NCBI GenBank assembly: GCA_022496185.1
Contig: WTXG01000382.1
Coordinates: 1 to 27,463 of the forward strand
Source of the DNA: Multifurca ochricompacta
Lineage: Eukaryota; Basidiomycota; Agaricomycetes; Russulales; Russulaceae
Length of the DNA stretch: 27,463 nt
Direction of reading: 5' to 3'
A program made the position numbers and the translations under genes. Of this stretch, positions 18,401 through 27,463 are shown piece by piece; position 1 is the first letter of the stretch, and the number at the start of each line of letters is the position of its first letter. The notes below the pieces were generated by a model. The model was not told where the DNA came from and made no database searches. It worked only from the letters and a program-made list of their open reading frames with translations.

Positions 18401-18755
18401 ATGTCGAATGATAGCAGCGGTAAAACATCATCGTCAGGCTCTCAGCCCGCAAAGCTGACAATTCGGCGTCAAGAGAATGCGTATAAGACCCCACCTCCGT
18501 CGCTAAAAAATCAGTTTGGATTTGGAATGCTGTCTCATATTTGCTCTCTTCCCATTCAAATCGTACTTCCTCAGCAGCAGTGAGGTACCACTGGCCATGG
18601 AAGTGGTGGTGGAGGATCTGTCAAAAGTGCTTAGCAAGAAGTGATCACTCGCACATTTCCGCTTGTTTGATGAAAATGAAGATGAAGATGCCACCACGGC
18701 CGGTGCAGATAGTAGCGACAATCCCGCTTTGATGCAAGTCAAAAGAGATGGTCTT
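18401..18755 (+). pseudogene. Possible small host gene, perhaps broken
   Basis: ATG 18401 opens a Ser-rich then basic sequence (MSNDSSGKTSSSGSQPAKLT, RRQENAYKTPPPSLKNQFGFG). A 43-nt GT..AG intron (18532-18574) would join it in frame to SSEVPLAMEVVVEDLSKVL, ending at TGA 18642-18644 after 66 residues. The same frame continues beyond that stop with SLAHFRLFDENEDEDA and an acidic Ser/Asp tail to TGA at about 18758, as though the TGA replaced CGA (Arg). I do not recognise the family. It may be a real 66-aa protein, a gene with a nonsense mutation, or a chance frame. Confidence 0.4.
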
Positions 18756-18759
18756 CTTT

Positions 18760-19418
18760 GACCTTGACAAGGGTGACGATGGATCGTTCCAAGTGCACGG
18801 TTCAAACAGCCACCTCCTCTGGAGTGTCACATTATTGAACTAGGTACATGGATGTTCCCACCTAGCCTCCATCCATCCCCGTATGCATACTGAACGTTTG
18901 AAAAAACTTATTATGTTTTAGGTGCGGGGACTGGGATAGCTCCACTACTTCAATAGTCGTCGTCGTTCGGCCTCCTCAGCCCTTTGAAACTCATATATTC
19001 TCCACAGATCTTCGTTGAGTTTCAGTCCTTATTTTCTCTCTCACTGTTACACCTCAATTTTATACCATCAAAGGCGCAATATGCGCCCATCAACTCTTTC
19101 CTATTTTCCCCACTACTTTTAATCAGATCGGTCGATCACAATATCACTTTACTATATAGTAGCTAGATAGCAAACACCTCAAGTCTCAGACTCAAGCTCT
19201 TGTATCTTTTGGTATTACAATCAGACTTTGTTGTTTCTCCTTTCTCTGGATTGTCCTGTGAACAATCCCAGACGTCTAGACCACTGAACACCTCCTTCAG
19301 AGCCCCCGAATCACAACTTCTGATCTTGCACACGATACGGCCTGCCGACTGTAACATTAGCTCGAGTCTGCCCAGAACCATGAATCAGTAAAACCCGAAC
19401 GAATGAACAAACAAACCA
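18760..19418. other. Non-coding stretch with a possible promoter
   Basis: I see no gene here. TATATAG at 19153-19158 and a C/T-rich stretch at about 19165-19260 resemble a fungal core promoter and 5' leader reading rightward into the ORF at 19419. A three-codon upstream ATG frame (ATG AAT CAG TAA) sits at about 19380. Confidence 0.35.
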
Positions 19419-19574
19419 ATGTCAACCCCAAATGTCGCACAACCAATGGTGCAGCTAGCGCAGCTTACACTACCATTCAGTCTCTCCCCACACAGTATTG
19501 ATGACGTACCACAGGATCAACAACCAGTAGTGAATAGCAGGGGTAACCCCCGGGTATCTTCATTGGTACCCGTA

Positions 19575-19640
19575 CCCGTACCCGTACCCGTCGCTACAGG
19601 TACGGGTAACCCGGGGGTTACCCGCGGGTCACCTGCGGGT
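19575..19640 (+). repeat. Subterminal ACCCGT tandem and GGTAACCC palindromes
   Basis: Four ACCCGT units are followed by overlapping CGGGTAACCCGGGG and GGTTACCCGCGGGTCACC blocks. Equivalent blocks lie at 22065-22135 (other end of copy B), 6241-6340 and 7545-7583 plus 14873-14900 (copy A). Clustered short repeats next to the termini are typical of transposase-binding subterminal regions in hAT elements. Confidence 0.65.
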
Positions 19641-19657
19641 TGCCTGTGTTAAACGCG

Positions 19658-19676
19658 TGCAAGTTCTTTACTTGCA
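19658..19676. repeat. 19-nt hairpin motif, copy 3
   Basis: TGCAAGTTCTTTACTTGCA, the complement of the copies at 7151 and 7514, is unchanged here. Confidence 0.85.
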
Positions 19677-20026
19677 TCGTGCATTTCGGATATCCGGCCC
19701 GGGCCATCCCGGACCAAGGAGATACACAACGCGTTCATTTATGGCTGCTTAAGATCCCTCAATGACTCTTGTTTTATGCTCAGAAGATTAAGATTATTCA
19801 TTATTCCATTTTTATTTTATTATGCTGGTCTCAATTTTATACAAGCACAACTAAAATCCACCCCAATATACAGAGATGATTAGATAGGATGTAATAGAAC
19901 ATTGAATGAAAAGCCTGTCAGATAACCACACAGAATGCAAAAATAATTGACAAATGCATAGTGATTGGCAGGGGCAACCCCTGGATATTTGTTTTGATAC
20001 CCAGGTTACCCATAAAATGAAATGCG

Positions 20027-20045
20027 TGCAAGTTCTTTACTTGCA
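20027..20045. repeat. 19-nt hairpin motif, copy 4
   Basis: This is the same palindrome, in the second cassette of copy B. Confidence 0.85.
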
Positions 20046-20424
20046 TCGCGCATTTCGGACACTCGGCCCGGTCCATCCCGGTCAAGGAGATACGCACTTG
20101 GATACAACGCATTCATCTGTAGCTACTCAGGATCCCTCAATAATTGCTGATTTATGTTCAGAAGATTAAGTTTATTCTTTATTTACATTATTATTTTATT
20201 TCATTTTGTGGAACAGGCATGGTGCAGGCTTGTACTTTAGATGTACTATATCAGCTACTAGATTAAATGAACGCGTTATCTCGTTATCTCGTTTAATGAT
20301 GTGATTTGATCATATGTCAGATCTTAGATGTATATTCTATGGATCTAATTAATTTGTGAATGCGTTTCTGTTGTGTTATCTATGCGTGATCACAATCTTG
20401 TCAGACCAATGGAAAATCGCAGCC

Positions 20425-20836
20425 GTGATTGTTAAGTCAACCTTCCTTAATAGGAAGGAGATCAGACCAATATGCTGGTCCATGCGATGCAATGTAGTCA
20501 CTGCTCTATGCAGCCTGTAGATACACGCGGGCCTTGTTTCAGTAAACTAATTTGATAATTAGATTATAGAATAGTCTAAAGTAGTCTAGAGTGTATTTTA
20601 GATAGTGCCAGACCGGCAGAATTGATCGCGCGTTAATAAAACAGTTGCATCATGATTTTTAAGAGAGTGGATCACTGATAACACTTTTATTTTACATCGC
20701 ACCGTTGATCTGCTTTGATATTTCATAGGATAACACTAGAATATATTTACAGAAACCCTGTAGCATACATCAAATTAAATCTTATCATTTGTTTGCTACA
20801 GATGTATTTTATCATTACATTTCTGCTGATCTTGTC
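20425..20836 (+). repeat. Gypsy-LTR-like (U3) segment inside hAT-like copy B
   Basis: It is collinear with 6361-6768 of copy A and with the gypsy LTR. Shared blocks include TAGATACACGCGG, TCTAAAGTAGTCTAG, TGTATTTTAGATA, TGCCAGACCGGCAG, TTTACATCGCAC and ACCCTGTAGCA. It ends GATCTTGTC at 20828-20836. Presence in both copies means the segment was acquired before they spread. Confidence 0.75.
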
Positions 20837-20855
20837 AATGACCGATGACCACTTA

Positions 20856-22021
20856 TGTAACGCTCGGCAGGGCGTTTCCTGTGCGACATGCACGGGTCCG
20901 CGGGATCCGTTCAGGGCCTCGGCTGCAGGAGTGGGCTCTGTACTCCCGGGACAGTGCCTCTGGGCTCGTGACAAGCCTGGCACAGCCTGGCAAGCTGCAC
21001 CAGGCCTTCTTAGCATCAGAAGGGAGAGGATCTGCACCATAACCAGGTGCTGAGGGAGACGGGAAGAGTCAGTCAAAGGGAGCTAATCCCCTCTGACTGC
21101 TAAGCTGGAATCAGGCTTAGCTGCAGTGCTAGAAGCACACCAAGCAGACTAAAGCCAAAGGGAATGAAGGGAAAGGGGACAGGTTCAAAAGGAAAGGTGC
21201 ACACCCATTGCCAGAGGCAATGGGGTCCCTTCAGGGAGGTCAAAAGTGTAAAGGGGCAAAGGGTGCAGTGGATTTCCGAATCAGAGATATCTAGGCTGAA
21301 GGTACAAGATGTCAAGTCTGGGGTTCTACTGACTGTCTACAGGGTCTTAAGTACTGTATCAGAGATCTGGTACTGTAGATAATCAAGTCCTTATCATCCA
21401 ATAGTAGCTAAGATGTTAAATATAGTCCATGATAAGGATAAGCCTTATCAGAAGCATAGTCATGTGGGGCAGCCCCACAGGAGTCCTATCAGTGTGGGAA
21501 TACTCCCACAGGAGTCAGAGAAGAGGGTCAAGTGATTGATGGGTCAGATGATCTAAGGGGTCATGATCAAAGCCCAAGATCACATGGTCAAAGAGGTCAC
21601 ATGGTCAAGGGTCACATGATAGGTCATGTGCCTACAGGTCATGTGGCCTGGAGGGGCAAATGCAAGCCAAAGTCGTCTTGTATTCAGAGTCAGGTTTGGC
21701 AGGGACAGTGTCAGAGATCCTATGGGTGTCAGCCACAGGGACAGGGTACAGATGCTGGCCAAAACAGAGGCCAAGCATCAGGGGAAAGGGGAATGCAGCC
21801 ATCAGCACAGTAGCTGAACTATCAGTGAGTCAGGTGCAGGTATCAAGGGTAAGGGGTCCTGAGAGCATCATGTCACAGGCATCAGGGTGGGGTCCTGGGC
21901 ATACAAGCCACAGGCATCAGGCAGTAGAGTTATAGAGGCAAGGGTCATATGTGCAGAAGGCAGAGGTCAGGAGTGGGTATGGCATCAAGGAAGGGTCAGG
22001 GAAAAGAGTGGGGTTGTAACA
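20856..22021 (-). mobile_element. Solo LTR 2 inserted in hAT-like copy B
   Basis: This 1,166-bp insert has ends TGTAACGCTC and GGGTTGTAACA (TG...CA) and a 5-bp duplication ACTTA (20851-20855, 22022-22026). Copy A lacks it at the homologous position, which independently confirms the borders. Read on the minus strand it begins TGTTACAACC, like solo LTR 1, so that orientation is assigned. The interior has only short open frames, direct repeats around GGTCACATGGTCAA (21575-21640) and two small hairpins. Confidence 0.85.
21464..21510. repeat. Twin hairpins in solo LTR 2
   Basis: GTGGGGCAGCCCCAC (21464-21478) and TGTGGGAATACTCCCACA (21493-21510) each form 7-bp stems. Both are followed by AGGAGTC (the first as CAGGAGTC, the second likewise). 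Confidence 0.6.
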
Positions 22022-22158
22022 ACTTATACCCACCAAACCCGCTGCGTGGGTACGGGTTTCTGGCGGGTTAGGAGTTGTATACCCGTACCCGTACCCGTCA
22101 AAACCCGCGGCGCTTACCCGTGCGGGTATGAAAACCCTTGCTGATCCCTAACAACCAG

Positions 22159-22648
22159 GCTTAACCTGGCTCCAACCCGGAGTACTCGGAGCACCCTGGC
22201 AAGGGTATTTTGGAATATTAAATAACGTTCTCATGCCTGTCGAACAAGTGGTATGATTATGGATGCAAAAGAAGACAAGTGGAGACACGCAAGTGGGTTT
22301 AGAGGTGGATGCGAAGCAAGACACTCTAATTTTTGATACAAGCGAAACTAATAGGTTTTTTATACAGTTTATACTATAGGAGTCAAATAGGAGACACAAT
22401 AAAAAGGAGTCGAAGCAGAAAGCCAAAAGCAATGGCTAGGGGTTCATACAATGTAAACTACAAGTCCTTTAGAATGAAGCGCATGCGATGCTGAGTAAAA
22501 GGGGGTGTGCAATAGAATGATTACTGAAACAGATTTAAGTCACGCTTGAATAAAATAAAACCAGAGTAATAAAATGGAAAGGTAGAATGCATTTACTCTT
22601 CCAAACATGAAACCTTAGACCATAGAATCTTGAGCGGTGTCCAAAGAA
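22159..22648 (-). other. Copia 3' non-coding end, probable 3' LTR
   Basis: This sequence lies downstream of the copia stop codon. A plausible LTR start on the minus strand is TGTTTGGAAGAGTAAATGC at 22607, and TATA-type sequences (TATAAAAAACC, about 22354-22374) lie inside. Neither the LTR end nor a target duplication can be set because the 5' LTR is outside the window. Sequence 22530-22625 resembles the cassettes of the hAT-like element. Confidence 0.35.
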
Positions 22649-23584
22649 TTAAGCTTGTCCGATTTGCACGTCTTGAGATCCAGATCCATCACTCCCCTCA
22701 CAAGCGCGACGTAGGCCTAGGTAGGAAGTATGATACTTCACCTTCCATCTCGGAAGGGCTTTCGTAAAAATATCTGCAGTCATATCATCAGTGGGACAAT
22801 AAATGATTTTGATCGCGCCATTTGATATCACATCTCGAATGAAGTGATAGCGAATGTCGATGTGTTTTGTTCGTGCATGGTAGTTATCTTCGGTTGCTAG
22901 TTTGATCGCAGATTGATTGTCGCAATATAGAGTCGTCGGACTGGTGTGAGAAGGGAGTAGTTCTTGAATGAGTCTGCGAAGCCAGATAGCTTCTTTTGCT
23001 GCGTGCGTTGCTGTGACATATTCGGACTCGGCAGTGGATAGGGTGACTAGTTCTTGTTTTCTGGAACTCCAGGATACTGCGCCACCGTTGATGAGGAATG
23101 TGTAGCCTGAGATAGCATGTCTGTGTTCTTGGTTCGCTCCATCAGAGTCGGTGAATCCTATGAGGTCGTGGCGCTCGCCGCCATAGGTCAGTTCCATGTC
23201 TCTAGTGCTGGAAAGATACCGCATGATTCTTTTGGCTGCTTCCCAGTGAATTTGACCAGGGTTTTCGAGAAATTGTGATAGAGTTGAGACAGCGTAGGTG
23301 ATGTTGGGACGTGTACCAACTGAAGCGTACATGAGGCTTCCAATTGCCTCACGGTATGGCGTTCTCTTCATCTTTTCGGCGTCGGTCGGCGTTCGTGGTG
23401 AGTCGTTACGGGAGTATTGAACTCCTGGTGGCATCACAGTGTCGTAAGGTTTTACATCTTCTAATTTGAATCGCGCAAGAATGGAATTGATGTATGAGGT
23501 TTGAGATAATGATATTGTTCTTGCTTCTCTGTCGCGCGAAATCTTGATACCTAGCAGCCAATGAATTGGCCCCAAGTCTGTAAG
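22649..23584 (-). pseudogene. Copia RT C-terminus and RNase H
   Basis: DLGPIHWLLGIKISRDR follows solo LTR 3. Then ISLSQTSYINSILARF, RPNITYAVSTLSQFLENPG, and RNase H with FTDSDGA, STAESEYVTATHAAKEAIWL, YCDNQSAIKLA, HIDIRYHFIRD and DIFTKALPRWK. The stop is TAA-type after IGQA at 22649-22651. This part is one open frame of over 300 codons, so it is better preserved than the 5' half. Confidence 0.9.
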
Positions 23585-24216
23585 TGTGACGGTTTGCGAA
23601 GTCTTTGTGACACAGGTTGTCATGAGAACATGACGTTTTTCGAGTCGCGCGCGCGCGCGCATTTCGGTTTCAGTTTCTCTGATCTCTGCCCCCAAGTCAT
23701 GTGACTAGGGGCTAGCATTCTTCTCATTTGATTGTTTAAGTGCACACCACGCTTGCGCTACAGAGGGTGCAACCCCTCTTACTAATTCTCATCTCAGCTC
23801 AGGGCCTAACCCTGGAGCATATGGTTACTTAGATACTTACTGGAACCTTCTAGTTAGCTTACATTTACTGATTGTGCCTCACTCAAGATGTACTTAAGCT
23901 ACTAGATTTACTGAGACAGACCTTAAGTCTGTTCTCTTGTACCTAATACAGGTGTATTCGACTTCACAAAGACCCCCTTGAACTCCCTAAGTAGCAGCTT
24001 GGAGAGCCTTCTTCCCCAGTGACTTTAGCAGGGCTGATTGCCACTGCTCTCGACTCGTTTCCTGCACGCGCCCCCTCCATAACGTCGTGGGCACCTGAAA
24101 CTTTGACCTGGACTGGGCCTTCTATAGTAGCCCTTGAATCTTGAGTGTGCTCCGCATCTTGAGAGCTCTTGACCCCTCGAAACACGATCAGACACAGCAG
24201 ACACCTGGCTGTGACA
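23585..24216. mobile_element. Solo LTR 3 inserted in copia RT
   Basis: This 632-bp insert has + strand ends TGTGACGGTT and CTGGCTGTGACA, with a 5-bp duplication GTAAG (23580-23584 and 24217-24221). The copia RT protein is continuous across it (NARYALT then DLGPIHWLLGIKI). A CG dinucleotide run lies at about 23646-23660. Orientation is unknown. Fragments of the same family lie at 4075-4146 and 4200-4292. Confidence 0.87.
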
Positions 24217-24836
24217 GTAAGAGCATATCGCGCGTTCAACTTGGCTTTGTATTGGGTAATCAAGTTGCTTGAGCTGCCTGTGAAGGCGCAGTCGTCGATG
24301 TGGATGGCAAGTATTAATATATGTTTTTCGATGCGAATGTGGAATACACCTGGATCTGCGCTGCTAACGCGGAAACCCAGGTCAGTAAGGGCACGTGAAA
24401 GTGTGTCGTACCACTTTCGCCCAGCTTGTTTTAGACCGTAAAGTGACTTCTGTAGTTTCTTCACAGTGTCGCCATCTCGGTTTTCATAGCCAGGTGGAGC
24501 TTGCATGTATATTTCTTCATCTGCGTCAAGTTCTCCATTGAGATATGCTCCATTGAAGTCAAAGGAATCGATTTCCCAGTCGTATTGTGCTGCCAGTGCC
24601 AGTATGGTGTGGAAACTGGTTAGTTTGGCAACGGGAGAAAATGTGTCGAAATAGTCGACTCCATATACTTGGGTGAAGCCGCGTGCGACAAGTCTCGCTT
24701 TGTACTTCTCCACAGAACTGTCAGCCTTGCGTTTGATACAAAAGACCCACTTTGATCCAACTATGTTCTTGTCATTGGGACGTGGGACTGTAATCCACGT
24801 ATTTGCCTTTTCCAGAGTGAGTATTTCGCGATCCAT
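24217..24836 (-). pseudogene. Copia reverse transcriptase, N-terminal two-thirds
   Basis: It starts MDREILTLEKANTWITV and includes SKWVFCIKRKADSSVEKYKA, RLVARGFTQVYGVDYFDTFS, DFNGAYLNGELD, LQKSLYGLKQAGRKWYD and the catalytic IHIDD (24291-24305; usually YVDD). The frame runs into solo LTR 3 after KLNARYALT at 24217-24221. The 24837-25253 stretch between integrase and RT reads as the usual variable hinge, broken by stops. Confidence 0.88.
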
Positions 24837-25253
24837 AGCCTCCTTCCAAAGAGGCCAGTCGTTGCGTGTTTGGCTTCGGTGAGTGATCTTGGGTCACCTT
24901 CGGCATCTTCAATAGCTGCTGCAATCATATCATCATATTCTGCCTGATAGCATAAACTGTATTTGAAGATAGGTCAGCGATAGATGCAGAGCCTTCTTGA
25001 GTGTCCAGATGGTGATATTTGAGTCTAGAGGAGATTGTCAGGCTGTTGGTGTACTTCTGCGAGCAGGCGGTGATCCTCCTTGGGCACTGAGGGTTCGTTG
25101 CATCGTTTCCGACAGTTTTATCAGGTGTTGAGACTTTTGTGTTGGTTCTGCGGGCTCGATTCTCTTCTTTTTGGGTGCATCTGGTGTTTGCAATGGTGCT
25201 TTGCCTTTTGAGGTGCGGCAGGTTCCATTAATTCTCTTCCACTTCTTCATCTT

Positions 25254-26872
25254 CTAATTCTTCTTCTCCACTGCTGGTGGCTGGAGGTTGTACTTGCGTG
25301 CATACTGGTTGCTGAAAGTGGGCGGCTGAGAAGTGTAACTGATGGTGATGGTGAAGTCCTTTGCTGTGGCTGTGTGACTACTGAAATGGGAGGTGTCAGG
25401 AGCATCACGGTTGTGGTTGTGGTGGACTCGGTGTAGGTGGCTAGGAAGTGGTGAATACACTGTCACAGTAGGGGGTACAAACTTTATGTCTCTTTCCACA
25501 GAGACGGTGCGCCTGCCTGGCCAATACACACGATGCGCGTGTGTACTATCTCTGTCGTATCCCACCCATCTTGCCTCCAGTCCGCATGCATCTAGTTTGA
25601 GCCAGAATTATTGTGGACCCAGATGCGCTGACCCCACTCCGGGATCCGTCCTAAGTTAGGCTTCTCTCCATAGAGGCATTCATGAGGTGTCACATTACCC
25701 ATGCCTTCGTAGATGTACGATCTTCAGCCAAATAGCAAATGTATTGCTTCGCCCCATAGATACTTTGGGAGTTGCGCGTGATGCAGGATTGCGCGCACAC
25801 GCTCAAGAAGTCGTCGGTTGAGAGATTCCGCTATAACCATTATGTTGCAGAGTGTCGTGTGTTGTGAGGTGTCGTTCGTTCCTTGCTCTTGCAGGACTTG
25901 GTGAATTCGTTACTGGTGAACTCACCTCCGTGGTCAGACTGCAGTCGTCAAATCCATACGCCATGCTGAGTGTAGGCCCAATTTGCGAAAGTTTTGTAGG
26001 CTTGAATGTTTCATCTTTGCTTTTGAGTAGCTCCAGCCTAGTAAATCGAGAGTAATCATCTGTAAATGTCACGTAGTATTTGCGACCTCTGATGGTTGAC
26101 AATGGTGATGGCCCCCATAAGTCTGTATGGATCTCGTCTCCAAAAGCTTGAGCTGGCGGAGTAGCTTGTTCTTTCTTGATAGTCTTGCGAGTGAGCTTGC
26201 ATAGTCGCACGATCACAACTAAGGGGAAAAACATGGTTTATTAGTCGCAGTCCGGTGACTGCGTTGTTGCGGATCAAAGCGCAGATGGAGTCCGCTGAGA
26301 TGTGTCCGAGGCGTCTGTGAAGTGTGAGAATATCCACTCTCTCGGGTTCGGGTGCAACTGCCGCCGCGTGTACGTGCTCGACTTTGTATAGCCCATTGGG
26401 GCTCGCTGATTTTGCCAATCTCATCTCCTTTTGTATTTTTGATCTTGCAATCCTGGCCTTCGAAGGAAACAGTGTAACCGGCATTTGCAATACGTCCAAT
26501 GGATACAAGGTGAGTCCAATTTCAGGTGCATATAAAGCGTCTTTGAGAATAACTGGTGTGGTCTTCAGCCCATTCGGCACCTCAATTTGAAGATCGCCAG
26601 TTCCGATGGCATAGAAAACTTGTTTGTCGGCTGCAGTGATTGCTCTGGGTGGAATAGATCGATAAGAAGTGAAACGTTGGAGAAATGGGGAGATGTGTCG
26701 AAGCACCAGAGTCATAAAGCTCGGTTTCAGTGGTAAGTGCTGCACTCGCCATGTCATGTACTGATGTGTTTTGTAGATCGCTTTGATCTTGCATCGTGAT
26801 CGAGGACTCGTTCTCTTGATCACCTAGTTCTTCTATCACGGCCCAAGACTCGAATATTGGTCTTCTCCGCAT
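25254..26872 (-). pseudogene. Copia protease and integrase
   Basis: The protease active site DSGAS is at 26699-26713 (ELYDSGAST). After a frame change come AITAADKQVFYAIGTGDL and the GAG-pre-integrase segment LHRRLGHISADSICAL (about 26265-26320). The integrase core follows: FGDEIHTDLWGPSPL with the first catalytic Asp, and YVTFTDDYSRFTRLELL. Another frame change near 26000 leads to KERNDTSQHTTLCN-type sequence, and the C-terminal part ends VEKKN near 25257. At least three frame breaks are needed to read through. Confidence 0.85.
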
Positions 26873-27463
26873 CGCAGCAACAGTGTTTGCCTATTGCCTT
26901 TCTTCTTCGGCCATTGTCCCTCCTTTCCTCCTCCTTTTGCCCAGCACTCCGCTTTAACATGCCCCTTCTTGTGGCAGTTAAAGCACTCGACATCGCTTGC
27001 TCTTCTTTTTGTGCTGGCTACTGGCTGCAAATGCTTCATCTTGAGGCGATTTGTCTTTGCGGAGGAGCTTCTTTTCGTAAGTGTTGATAGCACCCTTTTG
27101 ACAGCTGCAGGTGTCAAGGCCAAATTACTGGAGTCATATGCGTTGTGAGGGAATCGATGGCGCGTCATAAGATGGTGGAAGGGAGCCTGTGAGGATGTCG
27201 ACGTATTCGTCCTCGCCAATAGTTCTCCCAACAGATGCGAGCTTCTCTCGCATGTCATCAAGGTTGTCAAGGTGGGCACGTACATTATCGTCCTCCCCAC
27301 ACTTCAAGTTTCTAAACTTCCTTCCCAGATCGACCATCAAACTACTTGATCGCTTCTCGAACAAGTTCTTCAGTGAGTCCCAAACGTCCTTTGCTGTGGT
27401 CTTGTCTTTGATCTGGTTGAAGATTGTGTCGGTACAGATACGCCAATAAGCTCTTTGACTGTA
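26836..27463 (-). pseudogene. Copia Gag with zinc knuckle
   Basis: The capsid part reads LVDLGRKF-like sequence, then DDNVRAHLDNLDDMREKL and EYVDILTGSLPPSYD (27134-27364). After a frame change near 27130-27180, HRFPHNAYDSSNLAL leads to the RNA-binding knuckle CFNCHKKGHVKAEC (CX2CX4HX4C, 26944-26985). A frameshift between the two halves makes Gag non-functional. Confidence 0.85.

Larger units (their letters stand above)
19528..22150 (+). mobile_element. hAT-like non-autonomous element, copy B (contains solo LTR 2)
   Basis: Left end TAGTGAATAGCAGGGGTAAC; right end, read inward, TAGGGATCAGCAAGGGTTTT. The flanking 8-bp duplication ACAACCAG is perfect (19520-19527, 22151-22158). Net length without the LTR insertion is about 1,452 bp. 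The order is terminal repeat, ACCCGT tandem and GGGTTACCC-type palindromes, hairpin and cassette 1, an internal copy of the terminus (TAGTGATTGGCAGGGG at 19959), hairpin and cassette 2, a stretch of about 200 bp absent from copy A (about 20225-20425), the gypsy-LTR-like segment, and the second ACCCGT-rich end. There is no transposase, so movement would depend on an enzyme encoded elsewhere. Confidence 0.85.
19419..22256 (+). pseudogene. Small ORF split by hAT-like copy B
   Basis: ATG 19419 reads MSTPNVAQPMVQLAQLTLPF and continues to DQQP at the copy B insertion. Past the element (22159 on) the same frame continues GLTWLQPGVLGAPWQGYF to a stop at 22254-22256. Continuity across the insertion, once one copy of the ACAACCAG duplication is discounted, suggests a pre-existing coding sequence of about 70 codons or a first exon. 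I do not recognise it. An overlapping frame from ATG 19403 is an alternative. Confidence 0.35.
22649..27463 (-). mobile_element. Ty1/copia retrotransposon, decayed, cut by window edge
   Basis: Read right to left, the order is Gag, zinc knuckle, protease, GAG-pre-integrase, integrase, RT, RNase H: the copia order, with integrase before RT. The reading frame changes many times and a solo LTR interrupts the RT. The 5' LTR and Gag start lie beyond 27463. Confidence 0.93.

Noticed and set aside
19575..19606. ACCCGT tandem as a telomere repeat
   Set aside because: It is only a few units long, lies inside a transposon near its ends, and the unit is not the fungal TTAGGG type.
20747..21076. Minus-strand frame of 109 codons
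   Set aside because: It crosses the boundary of solo LTR 2 and the hAT-like element, so it is accidental.
23964..24216. C-terminal extension of the copia RT frame
   Set aside because: It is translation into solo LTR 3, not protein.

Overview
The window looks like a transposon-rich stretch of a basidiomycete (probably Agaricomycete) nuclear genome. The evidence is short introns of about 43-78 nt with GT..AG borders, an NLR-like STAND gene of the basidiomycete type, a fungal mitochondrial rhomboid protease, a chromodomain Ty3/gypsy element with a self-priming signature, a Ty1/copia element and a LINE. I could run no database search; families are assigned from motifs I can read.

Layout: (1) 1-3929: 3' part of a LINE on +, entered inside ORF2 and ending in AATAAA plus a poly-A tail. 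It is damaged by a solo LTR (605-1196, target duplication CTTGC), frameshifts and a nonsense codon. (2) 3930-5951: unresolved, mostly non-coding transposon debris. It includes fragments of an LTR family seen again at 23585-24216. (3) 5952-16168, minus strand: an NLR-like (STAND NTPase) pseudogene cut in two just after its Walker A motif by a non-autonomous hAT-like element (copy A, 6219-14910, 8-bp target duplication GTGAGGAC). Copy A was itself hit by a full-length Ty3/gypsy chromovirus (7584-14867, target duplication GGTAC). (4) 16475-18182, +: an apparently intact 7-exon rhomboid protease gene (Pcp1/PARL type), divergent from the NLR gene. (5) 18401-19527: a possible small or broken host gene, non-coding sequence, and the start of a small ORF. 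(6) 19528-22150: hAT-like copy B (8-bp target duplication ACAACCAG), interrupted by another solo LTR (20856-22021, target duplication ACTTA). (7) 22159-27463, minus strand: a decayed Ty1/copia element that runs off the right edge, interrupted by a third solo LTR (23585-24216, target duplication GTAAG).

The insertions give a relative history: NLR gene, then hAT-like copy A, then gypsy; LINE, then solo LTR 1; small ORF, then copy B, then solo LTR 2; copia, then solo LTR 3. Each junction is supported by a target duplication read on both sides.

The most unusual object is the hAT-like element. Copies A and B share a composite interior: repeated cassettes resembling the copia 3' non-coding end, a roughly 400-bp segment resembling the U3 part of the gypsy LTR that stops at the inferred transcription start, a conserved 19-nt hairpin, and G/C-rich subterminal repeats. 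No transposase is present. I see no intact new defence or metabolic system. The NLR relic is the only immunity-type gene, and it is dead in this copy.
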